Assembly: GCA_023391875.1 (NCBI GenBank)
Contig: JAEWAB010000004.1
Span: 558,001 to 622,000 of the forward strand
DNA: 64,000 nt
Direction: 5' to 3'
Origin: Bacillota bacterium
GTDB taxonomy: Bacteria > Bacillota > Clostridia > Oscillospirales > Ruminococcaceae
In this document: positions 24,769-33,957 of the stretch, piece by piece
How positions within the stretch are numbered: the stretch's first letter is position 1
How the letters are laid out: every line of letters begins with the position of its first letter
Position numbers and translations under genes: made by a program
Notes under the pieces: generated by a model
The model's input: the letters and a program-made list of their open reading frames with translations, nothing else
Database searches by the model: none
Told to the model about the DNA's origin: nothing

Positions 24769-27753
24769 ATGAAGCCGTTGCAGCTGACGATAAACGCCTT
24801 CGGCCCCTATGCGGGCAGGCAGGAGATAGACTTTGAGCAGCTTACGGGGCAGAACCTGTTTTTGATCACCGGCCCCACGGGCGCGGGTAAAACCACAGTG
24901 TTTGACGCCATTACCTTCGCGCTTTACGGCCGGGCGAGCGGTGAGAGTCGCAAGGACGTTGAAAAGCTTAAGAGCGATTACGCAACCCCCGACGAGCCTT
25001 GCTTTGTAAGGCTCAGCTTTTTGTTGCGCGGCGAGGTTTATGTCATCGAGCGCCGCCCCAAGCAGCAGCGCACGGTGCGCGGCGGCGGGGTTTCAGTTGC
25101 GAACGGCGATGCCCTGCTTACGCTGCCGAACGGGACTATCGTCAAAGGGGTCTCGGAGGTAAACACCCGCATGAACGAGCTGCTGGGGCTGGACTGCAGC
25201 CAGTTTCGCCAGATTGTGATGCTGCCGCAGGGCGAGTTTAAACGGCTGCTTGAATCGGGCAGCGACGAAAAGCAGGTCATCTTCCGCAAGATATTCTCCA
25301 CCGGTCTGTACAGCCTTGTGGAGTCAAAGCTCAAGGCGCAGAGCTACGAGGTAAAGCAAAGGCTCGACAGCGCCGTCGAAAAGCTTGCGGAGTACGCGCA
25401 TATGCTGCAGGCAGGCGGCAGTGAGCCGCTAAAGGACGCGCTTGGCCGCCAGAGCATCCACTATGCGGCGGTGGTGGAGCTGACGCAGGCGCTACTCGCC
25501 GAGGATACCCTCGCACTGGACGATACCAGGCGGCAGCTGGAACAGGCACTCTATGAAAAGAACAGTATTGATATAGAGGAAGCCAAGCAGCACAACGCAA
25601 GGCTTGACCGTCTGGAGCAGCTTCTGGTAATTGAAAAGCAGCTTAAAGACGAGCAGCCCTTGCAGCTTCAGCGCCAACAAAGCCTGACCCTTGCGCGAAG
25701 GGCACGCGAGCTTGCGTTTATCGAGCATGAGATAACAAGCGCGCGGGAGCAGGCGCAGGCAAGCGAAGCGAGCGCCGAACTGATTCAGGGGCGCATCGCC
25801 GCTTGTACCCGGCGGCTGGAGGAGGCCAAGGCTTCCCTTCAGCAGGCCGAACGGAACAAGGCGGTACAACAGCAGCTGGTGGAAAAGCGCGGCTTTTTTG
25901 CGCGTATCTCCGAGCAGTTCGCCCTTGTCGGGCAGCTGGCGGCGCAGGGGGAGCAGCTTAATACTAAGCTTTCGACGCAAAACGGGTATGTCGCGGCAGT
26001 CGACCTGCTGCTAAAGCGTGCGCGCCTGAAAGAGGAGCACGACCGCGCGCAGACGCTGGCGGCGGCCTACGGCGAGCTTTGCGCGGCCCTTACCGATTAC
26101 CGTACGGCGGCACAGGACTATGCCGGGGCAAATTCCCGTTATGCCGCGGCGTTCGAACAGTTTCTGGCGGGGCAGGCGGGTATTTTAGCGCGCCGGCTCG
26201 CCGACGGCAAGCCCTGCCCTGTGTGCGGCTCGGTTCATCATCCCACGCCCGCCGCGCAGCGGCAGGAGCTGCCGGACGAGGCCGCCCTCAACCGACTAAA
26301 GCAGCAGGTAGACGCGCTGTATACCCGCCAGATGTCACTTTTGGGCGATGTCAAGGCCAAGGCGGCGGCCATCCGCGCGCAGGGGGGTACGCTGGACATT
26401 GCCGACGACGCTTTATTCAGCGCCGATGAAGCACTCAAAGCCCTGCATCAGGCGGCGCAGGCGGCCTTTCGGGGCCTTGAACAGGAATACGGCGCGCTCA
26501 GCGCACAGGCAGCCGACAGCTTAAAGCGCTTGAAGATGCAGGACGACCAGCGGCTGTATGACACCGCCTACCTTACCGAGCGCAAAGGCCTGCTGGAGCG
26601 CGAAGCGGCGACGCTTACACAATCGCTTGAGGAGCTTACCACGCGCACGGTGGAGGAGCGGGAAAAGATTCCCCCTGAGCTTGCAGGCCCCGATAAGCTG
26701 CGGGAGGCCGTAAAGCAAAACGAAGAAGAGCTTACCCGCCTGCAAAAGCAGGCCGAGGCCGCACAGAACGAGTTTGTGGCGGCGATGAGCGAGCAGGAGC
26801 GGCTATCCGAGGCGCTGCGCAACGCACAGGAAGCAGCCGCGAGCGCGAGGGCAGCCGCCGAAAAGAGCGGGCAGGCGCTGCAAAGCGGGATGAAGGAGCA
26901 CGGTTTTGCGTCGCAGGAGGAGTACAAGCGTTATCTGATTACCGAAGGCGAATACATAGTGCTGGAAAAGACCATAAAAGAGTATGCCGACACTACCGTA
27001 AAAACGCAGGCCGAGATTGCATTGCTGCAGCATACCTGCGAGGGTAAGCCGCGCGCCGACCTTGAGGTGCTGCTGGAGCGTTATCAGGCCGCCGCCGCGC
27101 GCGCCGACGAGCTGGACGCGGCAAAAACGGCGCTCAGCCTGCGCATCGACGCAAATGCCCGCGCCCTTGCCCGTATGAAGTCGCTGATGCAGGCCATGCG
27201 GGAGGATGAGCTGCTGTACGCTGACGTTGCGGCGCTCTACGCGCTCACAAAGGGCGATAACATGGCGAAGCTCTCGTTCGAGCGGTATGTGCTGGGGGCT
27301 TATTTCGCCGACGTGGTGCGCGCCGCCAACCTCTGGCTCACCGATATGACGGGCGGGCGGTATATCCTTCTGCACCGGCAGGAGCGCTTAAAGGGCAACG
27401 CCGCCGCAGGGCTGGATTTGGAGGTGCTCGACGCCGGGACGGGCAAGGAGCGCCATGTGAGCACCCTCTCGGGCGGGGAGAGCTTTAAGGCCTCGCTCGC
27501 GCTCGCACTTGGGCTTGCGGACGTGATTCAAAGCTACGCGGGCGGGGTGAGCATCGAAACGATGTTCATCGACGAAGGCTTCGGCTCGCTGGACGCCGCC
27601 TCGCGCGAGAAGGCCGTGGATACCCTGTTTGAGCTTGAAAAAACGGGCAGGCTCATCGGCATCATCTCGCATGTGGAGGAGCTAAAGGAGCGCATCCCCG
27701 CAAGGCTGGAGGTAACCCCCTCCGCTTCGGGTAGCACCGCACGGTTTGTGTAG
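24769..27753 (+). CDS. sbcC: DNA exonuclease subunit SbcC (Rad50-like ATPase)
   Basis: 994 residues. SMC-like ATPase. N-terminal lobe: Walker A GPTGAGKT near residue 38 and MLPQGEFKRLL; two long coiled-coil arms rich in Ala, Gln, Glu and Arg; zinc hook CPVCG (C483, C486) at the tip; C-terminal lobe with signature LSGGESFKASLALALG and Walker B MFIDEGFGSLD. Length and layout are normal for SbcC. Forms the nuclease complex with the upstream sbcD product. Confidence 0.96.
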   Translation: MKPLQLTINAFGPYAGRQEIDFEQLTGQNLFLITGPTGAGKTTVFDAITFALYGRASGESRKDVEKLKSDYATPDEPCFVRLSFLLRGEVYVIERRPKQQRTVRGGGVSVANGDALLTLPNGTIVKGVSEVNTRMNELLGLDCSQFRQIVMLPQGEFKRLLESGSDEKQVIFRKIFSTGLYSLVESKLKAQSYEVKQRLDSAVEKLAEYAHMLQAGGSEPLKDALGRQSIHYAAVVELTQALLAEDTLALDDTRRQLEQALYEKNSIDIEEAKQHNARLDRLEQLLVIEKQLKDEQPLQLQRQQSLTLARRARELAFIEHEITSAREQAQASEASAELIQGRIAACTRRLEEAKASLQQAERNKAVQQQLVEKRGFFARISEQFALVGQLAAQGEQLNTKLSTQNGYVAAVDLLLKRARLKEEHDRAQTLAAAYGELCAALTDYRTAAQDYAGANSRYAAAFEQFLAGQAGILARRLADGKPCPVCGSVHHPTPAAQRQELPDEAALNRLKQQVDALYTRQMSLLGDVKAKAAAIRAQGGTLDIADDALFSADEALKALHQAAQAAFRGLEQEYGALSAQAADSLKRLKMQDDQRLYDTAYLTERKGLLEREAATLTQSLEELTTRTVEEREKIPPELAGPDKLREAVKQNEEELTRLQKQAEAAQNEFVAAMSEQERLSEALRNAQEAAASARAAAEKSGQALQSGMKEHGFASQEEYKRYLITEGEYIVLEKTIKEYADTTVKTQAEIALLQHTCEGKPRADLEVLLERYQAAAARADELDAAKTALSLRIDANARALARMKSLMQAMREDELLYADVAALYALTKGDNMAKLSFERYVLGAYFADVVRAANLWLTDMTGGRYILLHRQERLKGNAAAGLDLEVLDAGTGKERHVSTLSGGESFKASLALALGLADVIQSYAGGVSIETMFIDEGFGSLDAASREKAVDTLFELEKTGRLIGIISHVEELKERIPARLEVTPSASGSTARFV

Positions 27754-27800
27754 CGGCCGGTTAAGCCGGTTATCCCACCTTCCCGTTACATGACAAACAT

Positions 27801-27836
27801 AGCTGTATGTCCGAAAAACACAGCTATTTGTCCGAA
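27801..27836 (+). repeat. 15-bp direct repeat pair with 21-bp period, upstream of rpmE promoter
   Basis: AGCTGTATGTCCGAA (27801-27815) and AGCTATTTGTCCGAA (27822-27836) agree at 13 of 15 positions and are spaced two helical turns apart, just upstream of the likely -35 box at 27844. This is the geometry of paired regulator sites; the regulator is unknown. Confidence 0.5.
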
Positions 27837-27843
27837 TTAATAC

Positions 27844-27872
27844 TTGATTTTTACTTCTGATTGTGATAACAT
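27844..27872 (+). promoter_or_regulatory. possible promoter of rpmE
   Basis: TTGATT (27844-27849), 17-base spacer, TAACAT (27867-27872). It leaves a 5' untranslated region of about 160 bases. Confidence 0.45.
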
Positions 27873-28039
27873 ACTACTGTTACGTTGGTATACGGAACCT
27901 TCTGCAGCCAAAAGAGCTATTTTGTCTGCGGGCGGTTTCTCCAATAAACGCAGGGCAGAGGTTGCTTCGCTTTCTGCCGGCAATGCGTAGGCCGTTTATG
28001 GGCCGTCAGGTACTGCGGGGCGGAATGGAGGGTATCATT

Positions 28040-28255
28040 GTGAAAAAAGGCGTTCATCCAGATTATAAAGCCACATCCATTACTTGTGCTTGTGGTAATG
28101 TTATTGAGACAGGTTCAACCAAGCAGAATATCCGTGTTGAAATTTGCTCCAAATGCCATCCTTTCTTCACCGGTAAACAGAAGCTTATAGATGCGGGCGG
28201 CCGTGTGGATAGGTTTAATAAGCGTTTCGGGCGCGATGACAAAGCTGCTAAATAG
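28040..28255 (+). CDS. rpmE: 50S ribosomal protein L31, zinc-binding type
   Basis: 71 residues. Large-subunit protein that bridges the ribosomal subunits. C16, C18, C36 and C39 make it the zinc-containing (C+) form. GTG 28040 is the start: GGAGGG lies 7 bases upstream and the mature sequence [10 protein letters not shown] begins there. ATG 28025 in frame would overlap the ribosome binding site. The 286-base gap after sbcC holds direct repeats and a probable promoter, so the gene is likely transcribed alone and ends at a strong terminator. Confidence 0.96.
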   Translation: MKKGVHPDYKATSITCACGNVIETGSTKQNIRVEICSKCHPFFTGKQKLIDAGGRVDRFNKRFGRDDKAAK

Positions 28256-28278
28256 TTTTGCAGCCTTAAAAAGTCGAT

Positions 28279-28312
28279 TAGGCGGTGTGCATGTACACCG
28301 CCTACTTTTCTA
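28279..28312 (+). terminator. terminator of rpmE
   Basis: TAGGCGGTGT (28279-28288) pairs with ACACCGCCTA (28295-28304), followed by CTTTTCTATTT. Confidence 0.8.
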
Positions 28313-28368
28313 TTTGTAAAGCAATATCTTGGCCTTACAGGCATATTTATAACGGCAGGTGAAGCAGT

Positions 28369-28989
28369 TTGGCATACAGTACCATTGAGGCCTGTGCCGA
28401 GGACGAGTTTACCGAGCAAAAATCGCGGTTTATCGGTTATATCGCGCCGGTGAGCAGCGAGCAGCAGGCCATGGAGTTTATAAACAGTATCAAAGCCAAA
28501 CACCGCGACGCCACCCATAATGTTTTCGCCTATGCGCTACAGAACGGGCAGGCGCGCCGCTGCTCGGACGACGGAGAACCCTCCGGTACCGCGGGCGCGC
28601 CGGTGCTCGATGTCATCTTAAAAGAGGGCCTCACCGACGTCGCAGTGGTGGTCACCCGCTATTTCGGGGGCATTCTTTTAGGCGCGGGCGGCTTGGTGCG
28701 CGCATATTCGCACGCCGCCAAGCTTGCGGTAAACGCCGCGCAGCGCGTGGAGATGACCGAGTGCGTGTTACTGAGCCTTACCATGGCTTATAACTGGTAT
28801 GCACAGGTACAGCGGGTGTTGCCGAGGTATAACGCGCAGGTGCAGGGGAGCGATTTTGCCGCCGAGGTAGGCCTTGCGGTACTCATCCGCGCCGAACGGA
28901 TGCAGGCGTTCATCGATGAGCTTACCGAGCTTAGCGCAGCAACCATCCGTACCGAGACCGTGCTGCGCACTTTTGGATCACTTGCATAA
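28369..28989 (+). CDS. yigZ: YigZ/IMPACT family protein
   Basis: 206 residues. The N-terminal UPF0029 domain shows the family core: SRFIGYIAPV, DATHNVFAYAL, SDDGEPSGTAGAPVLDVI and VVVTRYFGGILLGAGGLVRAY; the C-terminal DUF1949 domain follows (from about residue 135). IMPACT in eukaryotes blocks GCN2 activation on ribosomes; the bacterial role is not settled, with some data linking it to translation. Start TTG 28369 begins with the usual AYSTIE-like strand; an AGGTGA box lies about 10 bases upstream. Confidence 0.92.
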   Translation: MAYSTIEACAEDEFTEQKSRFIGYIAPVSSEQQAMEFINSIKAKHRDATHNVFAYALQNGQARRCSDDGEPSGTAGAPVLDVILKEGLTDVAVVVTRYFGGILLGAGGLVRAYSHAAKLAVNAAQRVEMTECVLLSLTMAYNWYAQVQRVLPRYNAQVQGSDFAAEVGLAVLIRAERMQAFIDELTELSAATIRTETVLRTFGSLA

Positions 28990-29029
28990 TAATGGCAATT
29001 AAGATAAAAAAAGAACAGGTTTTGTGTTG

Positions 29030-29084
29030 ATTTTCACGATTTGTTGAAAATTAAGAAGGGTTTTCATCGTCTATAGCGTATAAT
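29030..29084 (+). promoter_or_regulatory. possible promoter region of dgt-dnaG-rpoD
   Basis: A perfect -10 box TATAAT (29079-29084) has no good -35 at standard distance. Upstream is an inverted repeat ATTTTCA (29030-29036)/TGAAAAT (29045-29051), which may be an operator or part of an activator-dependent promoter. Confidence 0.35.
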
Positions 29085-29140
29085 ATTATAAACATTAAAA
29101 TTATAAGTAGTCATTATTTGTAAAGGAAGTTCAACGTGCC

Positions 29141-30148
29141 ATGACCATCCGCGAACAAACGGAACAGTCGGAATTGCAAACGCTTTCGCAGGGTGCTGCT
29201 AAGGCCTGTTTTTCTCGCGGGCGCGAACGGGAAGAGGAGCAGTGCATCCTGCGCACCGTTTATCAGCGCGACCGTGACCGTATCCTGCATTGTAATGCCT
29301 TTCGGCGTCTGATGAATAAAACACAGATGCTGTTAAGCCCCAAAGGCGACCATTACCGCACCCGCCTCACCCACACGTTGGAGGTTTCGCAGATTGCACG
29401 CACCATCGCACGCGGGCTGCGCTTAAACGAAGACCTTACCGAGGCCATCGCGCTTGGGCACGACCTTGGGCACACCCCCTTTGGGCATGCGGGCGAGCGC
29501 GCTTTAAACGAGGTGTGCTCGTTCGGCTACCGCCACTACGAGCAGAGCGTGCGCGTGGTGGAAAAGCTCGAAAAGGAAGGCGAAGGGCTTAACCTTACAT
29601 ATGAGGTACGCAACGGCATTGCGTGCCATACCACCGGCCACAATGCCGATACCCTCGAGGGACAGGCGGTACGTGTGGCGGATAAGATTGCCTATCTCAA
29701 CCACGATATCGAGGATGCCATCCGGGCGGGAATCTTAAGTGAAGAGAATATCCCGTGGGAGGTGCACGTTAACCTGGGCAACTCCAAAACCCAGCGCATC
29801 ACCACCCTTGTTACCTCGGTGATACAGAACAGCGGCGATACGATTGAGATGGACAAGGCCACTGCCGATACCTTCGCGCTCTTGCGCACCTATATGTTCG
29901 CCACGGTGTATATCGACCCGGTGGCAAAGGGTGAGGAGCACAAGGCCGAGCAGCTGGTGAAAACCCTGTTTGAATACTACCTTAAAAATCCCGAACGTCT
30001 GCCTGATGCCTACCGTACCATTGTGGAAGACGACGGGTTGGAGCGTGCGGTGTGCGACTATATCTCGGGCATGAGCGACCGTTACGCAACCGCCGTTTAT
30101 AACGACATTTTTATCCCGAAACCATGGCAGGTTACCCCATATGACTAA
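29141..30148 (+). CDS. dgt: deoxyguanosinetriphosphate triphosphohydrolase-like protein
   Basis: 335 residues. HD-superfamily enzyme that splits dGTP/dNTP into nucleoside and triphosphate. HD residues: H in RLTHTLEVSQIA (about 72), HD in ALGHDLGHTPFGH (about 107-118), and a late Asp in YLNHDIEDAI (about 190). Short form without the long C-terminal domain of E. coli Dgt, as in Gram-positives. It stands before dnaG and rpoD; this order is typical for Clostridia. ATG 29141 follows AAAGGAAG by about 12 bases. Confidence 0.93.
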   Translation: MTIREQTEQSELQTLSQGAAKACFSRGREREEEQCILRTVYQRDRDRILHCNAFRRLMNKTQMLLSPKGDHYRTRLTHTLEVSQIARTIARGLRLNEDLTEAIALGHDLGHTPFGHAGERALNEVCSFGYRHYEQSVRVVEKLEKEGEGLNLTYEVRNGIACHTTGHNADTLEGQAVRVADKIAYLNHDIEDAIRAGILSEENIPWEVHVNLGNSKTQRITTLVTSVIQNSGDTIEMDKATADTFALLRTYMFATVYIDPVAKGEEHKAEQLVKTLFEYYLKNPERLPDAYRTIVEDDGLERAVCDYISGMSDRYATAVYNDIFIPKPWQVTPYD

Positions 30149-30316
30149 ATGGGCGCAAAAAATGGAATAATTATACCGTAAGGGTACAATATATTCTTAT
30201 GCGTTTTCGCCTTTAACCCGCCACCCGGCTCCTTCCGGCCCGAAAAGAAGCCTGTCGACATCCGTGCAGCCCGCGCAGTTCTGTGTGGGAGAACGGGAAT
30301 GAAAGGAACACCCAAG

Positions 30317-32080
30317 ATGGCGATCTCCGACCAGTTTCTTGCCGAGCTTAAGTATAAAAACGATATTGAGCAGGTGGTGTCCTCCTACGTCAATTTAAAA
30401 CGGGCAGGGCGCAATCTGGTGGGGCTGTGCCCATTCCACAGCGAGAAAAGCCCGTCGTTTACCATATACCCCGAAAGCCAGTCGTTCTATTGCTTTGGCT
30501 GCAGCGCGGGCGGCGACGTCATTACGTTTATCAAGCGCATCGAAAACCTTGAATACATCGAGGCGTTAAAGCTGCTGGCCGACCGTGCGGGGATGCGGCT
30601 GCCCATCGATGGGCAGGATGACGCCGCACTTAAGGTGCGTACCAAGATTTTAGAGATGAACCGCGAGGCCGCGCGCTTTTATTACCACATGCTCACCGGC
30701 GAGCAGGGCAAGGAGGCGCTTGCCTACCTGCGGGGGCGCGGGCTTACCGACAAAACCATCACGCGCTTTGGCTTGGGCTACGCGCGGGAGAGTTGGGACG
30801 ATTTAACCAATCACCTGCTGCAAAAAGGTTTTACCCAGGAGGAGATCATTGCGGCGAACCTCGCAAACCGTTCGCAGAAGGGCGGGTCGTACGACCAGTT
30901 CCGTAACCGTATCATCTTCCCGATTATTGATATACGCGGCAATGTCATCGCGTTCGGCGGGCGCAACCTCGGTGAAAAGGGGCCGAAGTATTTAAACTCG
31001 TCCGATACGCCGGTGTACAACAAAAGCCGCAACCTCTATGCGCTCAATATCGCCAAGGCCACCAAAGAGCGCCGGTTTATCCTCGCCGAGGGGTATATGG
31101 ACGTGGTGGCCATCCATCAGGGCGGCTTCGACAACGCTGTGGCCTCTTTGGGCACCGCGCTTACGTCGGAACAGGCAAGGCTGATTGCCGGCTACACTGG
31201 CGAGATAGTGGTCTCCTACGACGCCGACGAGGCAGGGCAGAAGGCGACCCAGCGCGCCATCGGCATCCTCGAGCAGGCGGGCCTTACCGTGCGGGTACTC
31301 AAGGTAGAGGGGGCGAAGGACCCCGACGAATTTCTCAAAAAATTCGGTTCCGCGCGTTTCCGCATGCTGCTCGACGGCTCCTCCGGCGCCACCGAGTACG
31401 AGCTTGCCAAGCTCAAGACCAAATACAACGTAGAGCTGCCAGACGGCCGGGTGGGCTACCTGAAGGACGCGTGCTTTGTTTTAGCCGCGCTCAAAAGCCC
31501 GGTGGAACGCGACGTATATGCCGGTCGTCTTTCGGCGGAACTTAGCGTGCAGAAGCAGGCGATTGAAGAACAGGTGAAGGGCATCATCGAAAAGAACAAG
31601 CGCGCCGCCGAGAAAAAGCAGCGACGGGATGTTCGTGTGATGAGCGCCGTAAGCAGCGGTATCGATAACGTCAACCCCCAGCGTCAGGCCAACCTGAAGG
31701 CCGCCGTTACAGAAGAAAACATTATCGCCCTCCTGTTCAAACACCCCGATTACATCGGCGTCATCGACGAGCGGATTACCGCCGAAGACTTTGTCACCGA
31801 TTTTAATAAAAGTGTTTACGAGCGCATCGCGGAGAGGCTGCACACCTTAGGCGAATGCAGTTTGACGGCGCTCTCCCCCTACTTTACCGATCAGCAGATG
31901 TCGCGCATCTCATGGATTATCGCGCAGTCCGCGATCAAAAGCTATTCCAAAAGCGACGCCGAGGCCTACGCCGACACGCTTGCGCAGTGCAAAAGGACCA
32001 AAACGCCCGAGCAGGTGGCAAAGCTCGACGGCAAGGAGCTTGAGGATTTCGTCAAAAGCCTTCAATCTAAAAAACGATAA
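30317..32080 (+). CDS. dnaG: DNA primase
   Basis: 587 residues. Makes RNA primers at the replication fork. CHC2 zinc ribbon C38, H41, C59, C62; the TOPRIM domain has EGYMDV and DADEAGQKATQRA; the C-terminal third is the helicase-binding domain. ATG 30317 is chosen: AAGGA lies 9 bases upstream and the protein starts MAISDQFL; ATG 30299 is in frame but precedes that box. Second gene of dgt-dnaG-rpoD. Confidence 0.97.
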   Translation: MAISDQFLAELKYKNDIEQVVSSYVNLKRAGRNLVGLCPFHSEKSPSFTIYPESQSFYCFGCSAGGDVITFIKRIENLEYIEALKLLADRAGMRLPIDGQDDAALKVRTKILEMNREAARFYYHMLTGEQGKEALAYLRGRGLTDKTITRFGLGYARESWDDLTNHLLQKGFTQEEIIAANLANRSQKGGSYDQFRNRIIFPIIDIRGNVIAFGGRNLGEKGPKYLNSSDTPVYNKSRNLYALNIAKATKERRFILAEGYMDVVAIHQGGFDNAVASLGTALTSEQARLIAGYTGEIVVSYDADEAGQKATQRAIGILEQAGLTVRVLKVEGAKDPDEFLKKFGSARFRMLLDGSSGATEYELAKLKTKYNVELPDGRVGYLKDACFVLAALKSPVERDVYAGRLSAELSVQKQAIEEQVKGIIEKNKRAAEKKQRRDVRVMSAVSSGIDNVNPQRQANLKAAVTEENIIALLFKHPDYIGVIDERITAEDFVTDFNKSVYERIAERLHTLGECSLTALSPYFTDQQMSRISWIIAQSAIKSYSKSDAEAYADTLAQCKRTKTPEQVAKLDGKELEDFVKSLQSKKR

Positions 32081-32152
32081 ATTGAATTTGGTTAAAAACC
32101 ATCACACCAATTGTGTAAAATATGCCGCATGCCGCGGAGAATGGATGAAGAA

Positions 32153-33232
32153 ATGAGTACTCAAGACAAAAAGAATCTGCTCGCAGACCTGATTGAGCAG
32201 GGAAAAGCCAAGGGAAAGCTCACCACCAAAGAGATCAACGACGTGCTCGAGGAGCTGGATTTCGACGTTGACCAGGTAGATAAGCTCTACGACGCGCTGG
32301 AAAGCAATAACGTTGATATCATTGAGGATTTCACAAGCCCGCTGGACTTCAATATCGATGTTCAGGACGAAAACCTCGAATACGCCCTTGCCTCCGAGGG
32401 CATCAGCATCGACGACCCCGTAAAGGTATATTTAAAGGAGATCGGGCGCGTACCGCTGCTCTCCCCCGAGGAGGAGATCGAGCTTGCCACCCGTATGGTG
32501 CAGGGCGACGAGTACGCCAAGAAGCGGTTAAGCGAGGCCAACCTACGCCTTGTGGTAAGTATCGCGAAGCGCTATGTGGGCAGAGGCATGCAGTTTTTGG
32601 ACCTGATTCAGGAGGGCAACCTCGGGCTTATCAAGGCCGTTGAAAAGTTCGACCACACCAAGGGCTTTAAGTTCTCCACCTACGCCACTTGGTGGATTCG
32701 TCAGGCCATCACCCGCGCCATAGCCGATCAGGCGCGCACCATCCGCATACCCGTGCATATGGTGGAGACCATCAACAAGGTAAAGAAGGTTACCAGCCAG
32801 CTGCTGCATAAAAACGGCCACGAGCCCACCGCCGAGGAGATTTCGGAAGAGCTCGACATGCCGGTGGATAAGGTGCGCGAGATCATGCGCGTCGCGCAGG
32901 AGCCGGTGTCGCTCGAGACCCCCATCGGCGAGGAGGAGGACAGCCACCTCGGTGACTTTATCCCCGACGAGGACGCCCCCGCGCCTGCCGAGGCGGCTTC
33001 GCACACCCTGCTCAAGGAGCAGCTGGGCGACGTGCTGCAAACCCTCACCCCGCGTGAGGAGAAGGTGCTCAAGCTGCGCTTCGGGCTGGAGGACGGGCGT
33101 TCCCGCACCCTTGAAGAGGTGGGCAAGGAGTTCAATGTCACCCGTGAGCGCATCCGCCAGATTGAGGCAAAGGCGCTGCGCAAGCTGCGCCATCCCAGCC
33201 GCAGCAAAAAGTTAAAAGACTTTTTGGACTAA
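32153..33232 (+). CDS. rpoD: RNA polymerase primary sigma factor (sigma-70/sigma-A)
   Basis: 359 residues. Region 1.1 is short; region 1.2 begins [12 protein letters not shown]; region 2 contains [20 protein letters not shown] and [20 protein letters not shown], the core-binding and -10-recognition helices; region 4.2 has [19 protein letters not shown] for the -35 box. The perfect TTGACA-N17-TATAAT promoters found elsewhere in the window are what this factor should read. Starts at 32111 and 32141 are in frame; ATG 32153 begins the family sequence (MSTQDKKN). Confidence 0.97.
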   Translation: MSTQDKKNLLADLIEQGKAKGKLTTKEINDVLEELDFDVDQVDKLYDALESNNVDIIEDFTSPLDFNIDVQDENLEYALASEGISIDDPVKVYLKEIGRVPLLSPEEEIELATRMVQGDEYAKKRLSEANLRLVVSIAKRYVGRGMQFLDLIQEGNLGLIKAVEKFDHTKGFKFSTYATWWIRQAITRAIADQARTIRIPVHMVETINKVKKVTSQLLHKNGHEPTAEEISEELDMPVDKVREIMRVAQEPVSLETPIGEEEDSHLGDFIPDEDAPAPAEAASHTLLKEQLGDVLQTLTPREEKVLKLRFGLEDGRSRTLEEVGKEFNVTRERIRQIEAKALRKLRHPSRSKKLKDFLD

Positions 33233-33252
33233 TATTTCGCAGAAATCCGTGG

Positions 33253-33281
33253 TTGACAAATCCCGGAAGGCTGAGTATAAT
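33253..33281 (+). promoter_or_regulatory. perfect consensus sigma-A promoter of the Rrf2 gene
   Basis: TTGACA (33253-33258), exactly 17 bases, TATAAT (33276-33281). AT-rich TATAGTAAATTGGTATATA follows directly and could be the autoregulatory operator (imperfect dyad), which is inference. Confidence 0.85.
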
Positions 33282-33371
33282 TTAAAATATAGTAAATTGG
33301 TATATAAAGCGGCGCAAAACGCCGTTGTGTCACCTTAATCGTTTATTGAAGCAGAAAGGCTTGGGTCTTAT

Positions 33372-33794
33372 ATGCACATTACGTTGGAATCGGATTACGC
33401 TGTAAGAATTGTATACTGCCTCGCGCAGAACAGCTGCAGGATGGACGCAAAGAAGATCTCGGAAAAATCCTCTGTTACGCTGCGTTTCGCACTCAAGATA
33501 CTGCGCAAGCTGGTTGCGGGCGGTATTGTAAAGTCGTTTAAAGGTACGCAGGGCGGCTATGAGCTTGCAAAGGATGCCTCCGAAATCTCGCTCAGAGACG
33601 TCATAGAAACGGTGGAGGGCACCTATGCCTTAAGCCGCTGTGTCTGCGGCGAGGGCGAGTACGAGTGTAACCATACCCATGAGGATGGCTGTTGCTGCCC
33701 GTTCCATTCGGTGTATGAGGCCATTTCCAACGACGTGCGCGAAAAGCTGCACAACGTTACGTTTAACAAGATGCTGCCGGCCAAGAAGCAGTAA
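33372..33794 (+). CDS. Rrf2 family transcriptional regulator with Cys-rich loop
   Basis: 140 residues. Winged helix at the N terminus (LESDYAVRIVYCLAQ, ISEKSSVTLRFALKILRKL, GTQGGYELAK), dimerisation helix, and a cluster C90, C92, C99, C107, C108, C109 with H101 and H103. Rrf2 members such as IscR, NsrR and RirA hold a [2Fe-2S] or [4Fe-4S] cluster with three Cys in this region; here six Cys suggest an iron-sulfur or metal sensor. No fixed target can be assigned. It is transcribed from its own strong promoter and followed by a terminator, then by a cation efflux gene. Confidence 0.9.
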   Translation: MHITLESDYAVRIVYCLAQNSCRMDAKKISEKSSVTLRFALKILRKLVAGGIVKSFKGTQGGYELAKDASEISLRDVIETVEGTYALSRCVCGEGEYECNHTHEDGCCCPFHSVYEAISNDVREKLHNVTFNKMLPAKKQ

Positions 33795-33882
33795 AGCTAC
33801 ATACAGCGAGCCGCGAATCGTATTTATCCATCCGGTCGCTGCTGTTTATTATCCGTTATCCTATTCATTTGTTGTTTCGTTT

Positions 33883-33912
33883 CACATGGCGTGCCTTGCA
33901 CGCCATGTATTT
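33883..33912 (+). terminator. terminator of the Rrf2 gene
   Basis: ACATGGCGTGC (33883-33893) pairs with GCACGCCATGT (33897-33907) over a 3-base loop, followed by ATTTTC. The cation transporter gene begins 46 bases on, so read-through is possible. Confidence 0.75.
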
Positions 33913-33957
33913 TCATATATACCTGTTTTGTGAGTTTGACGTAAGGGAGAGAAGCTA

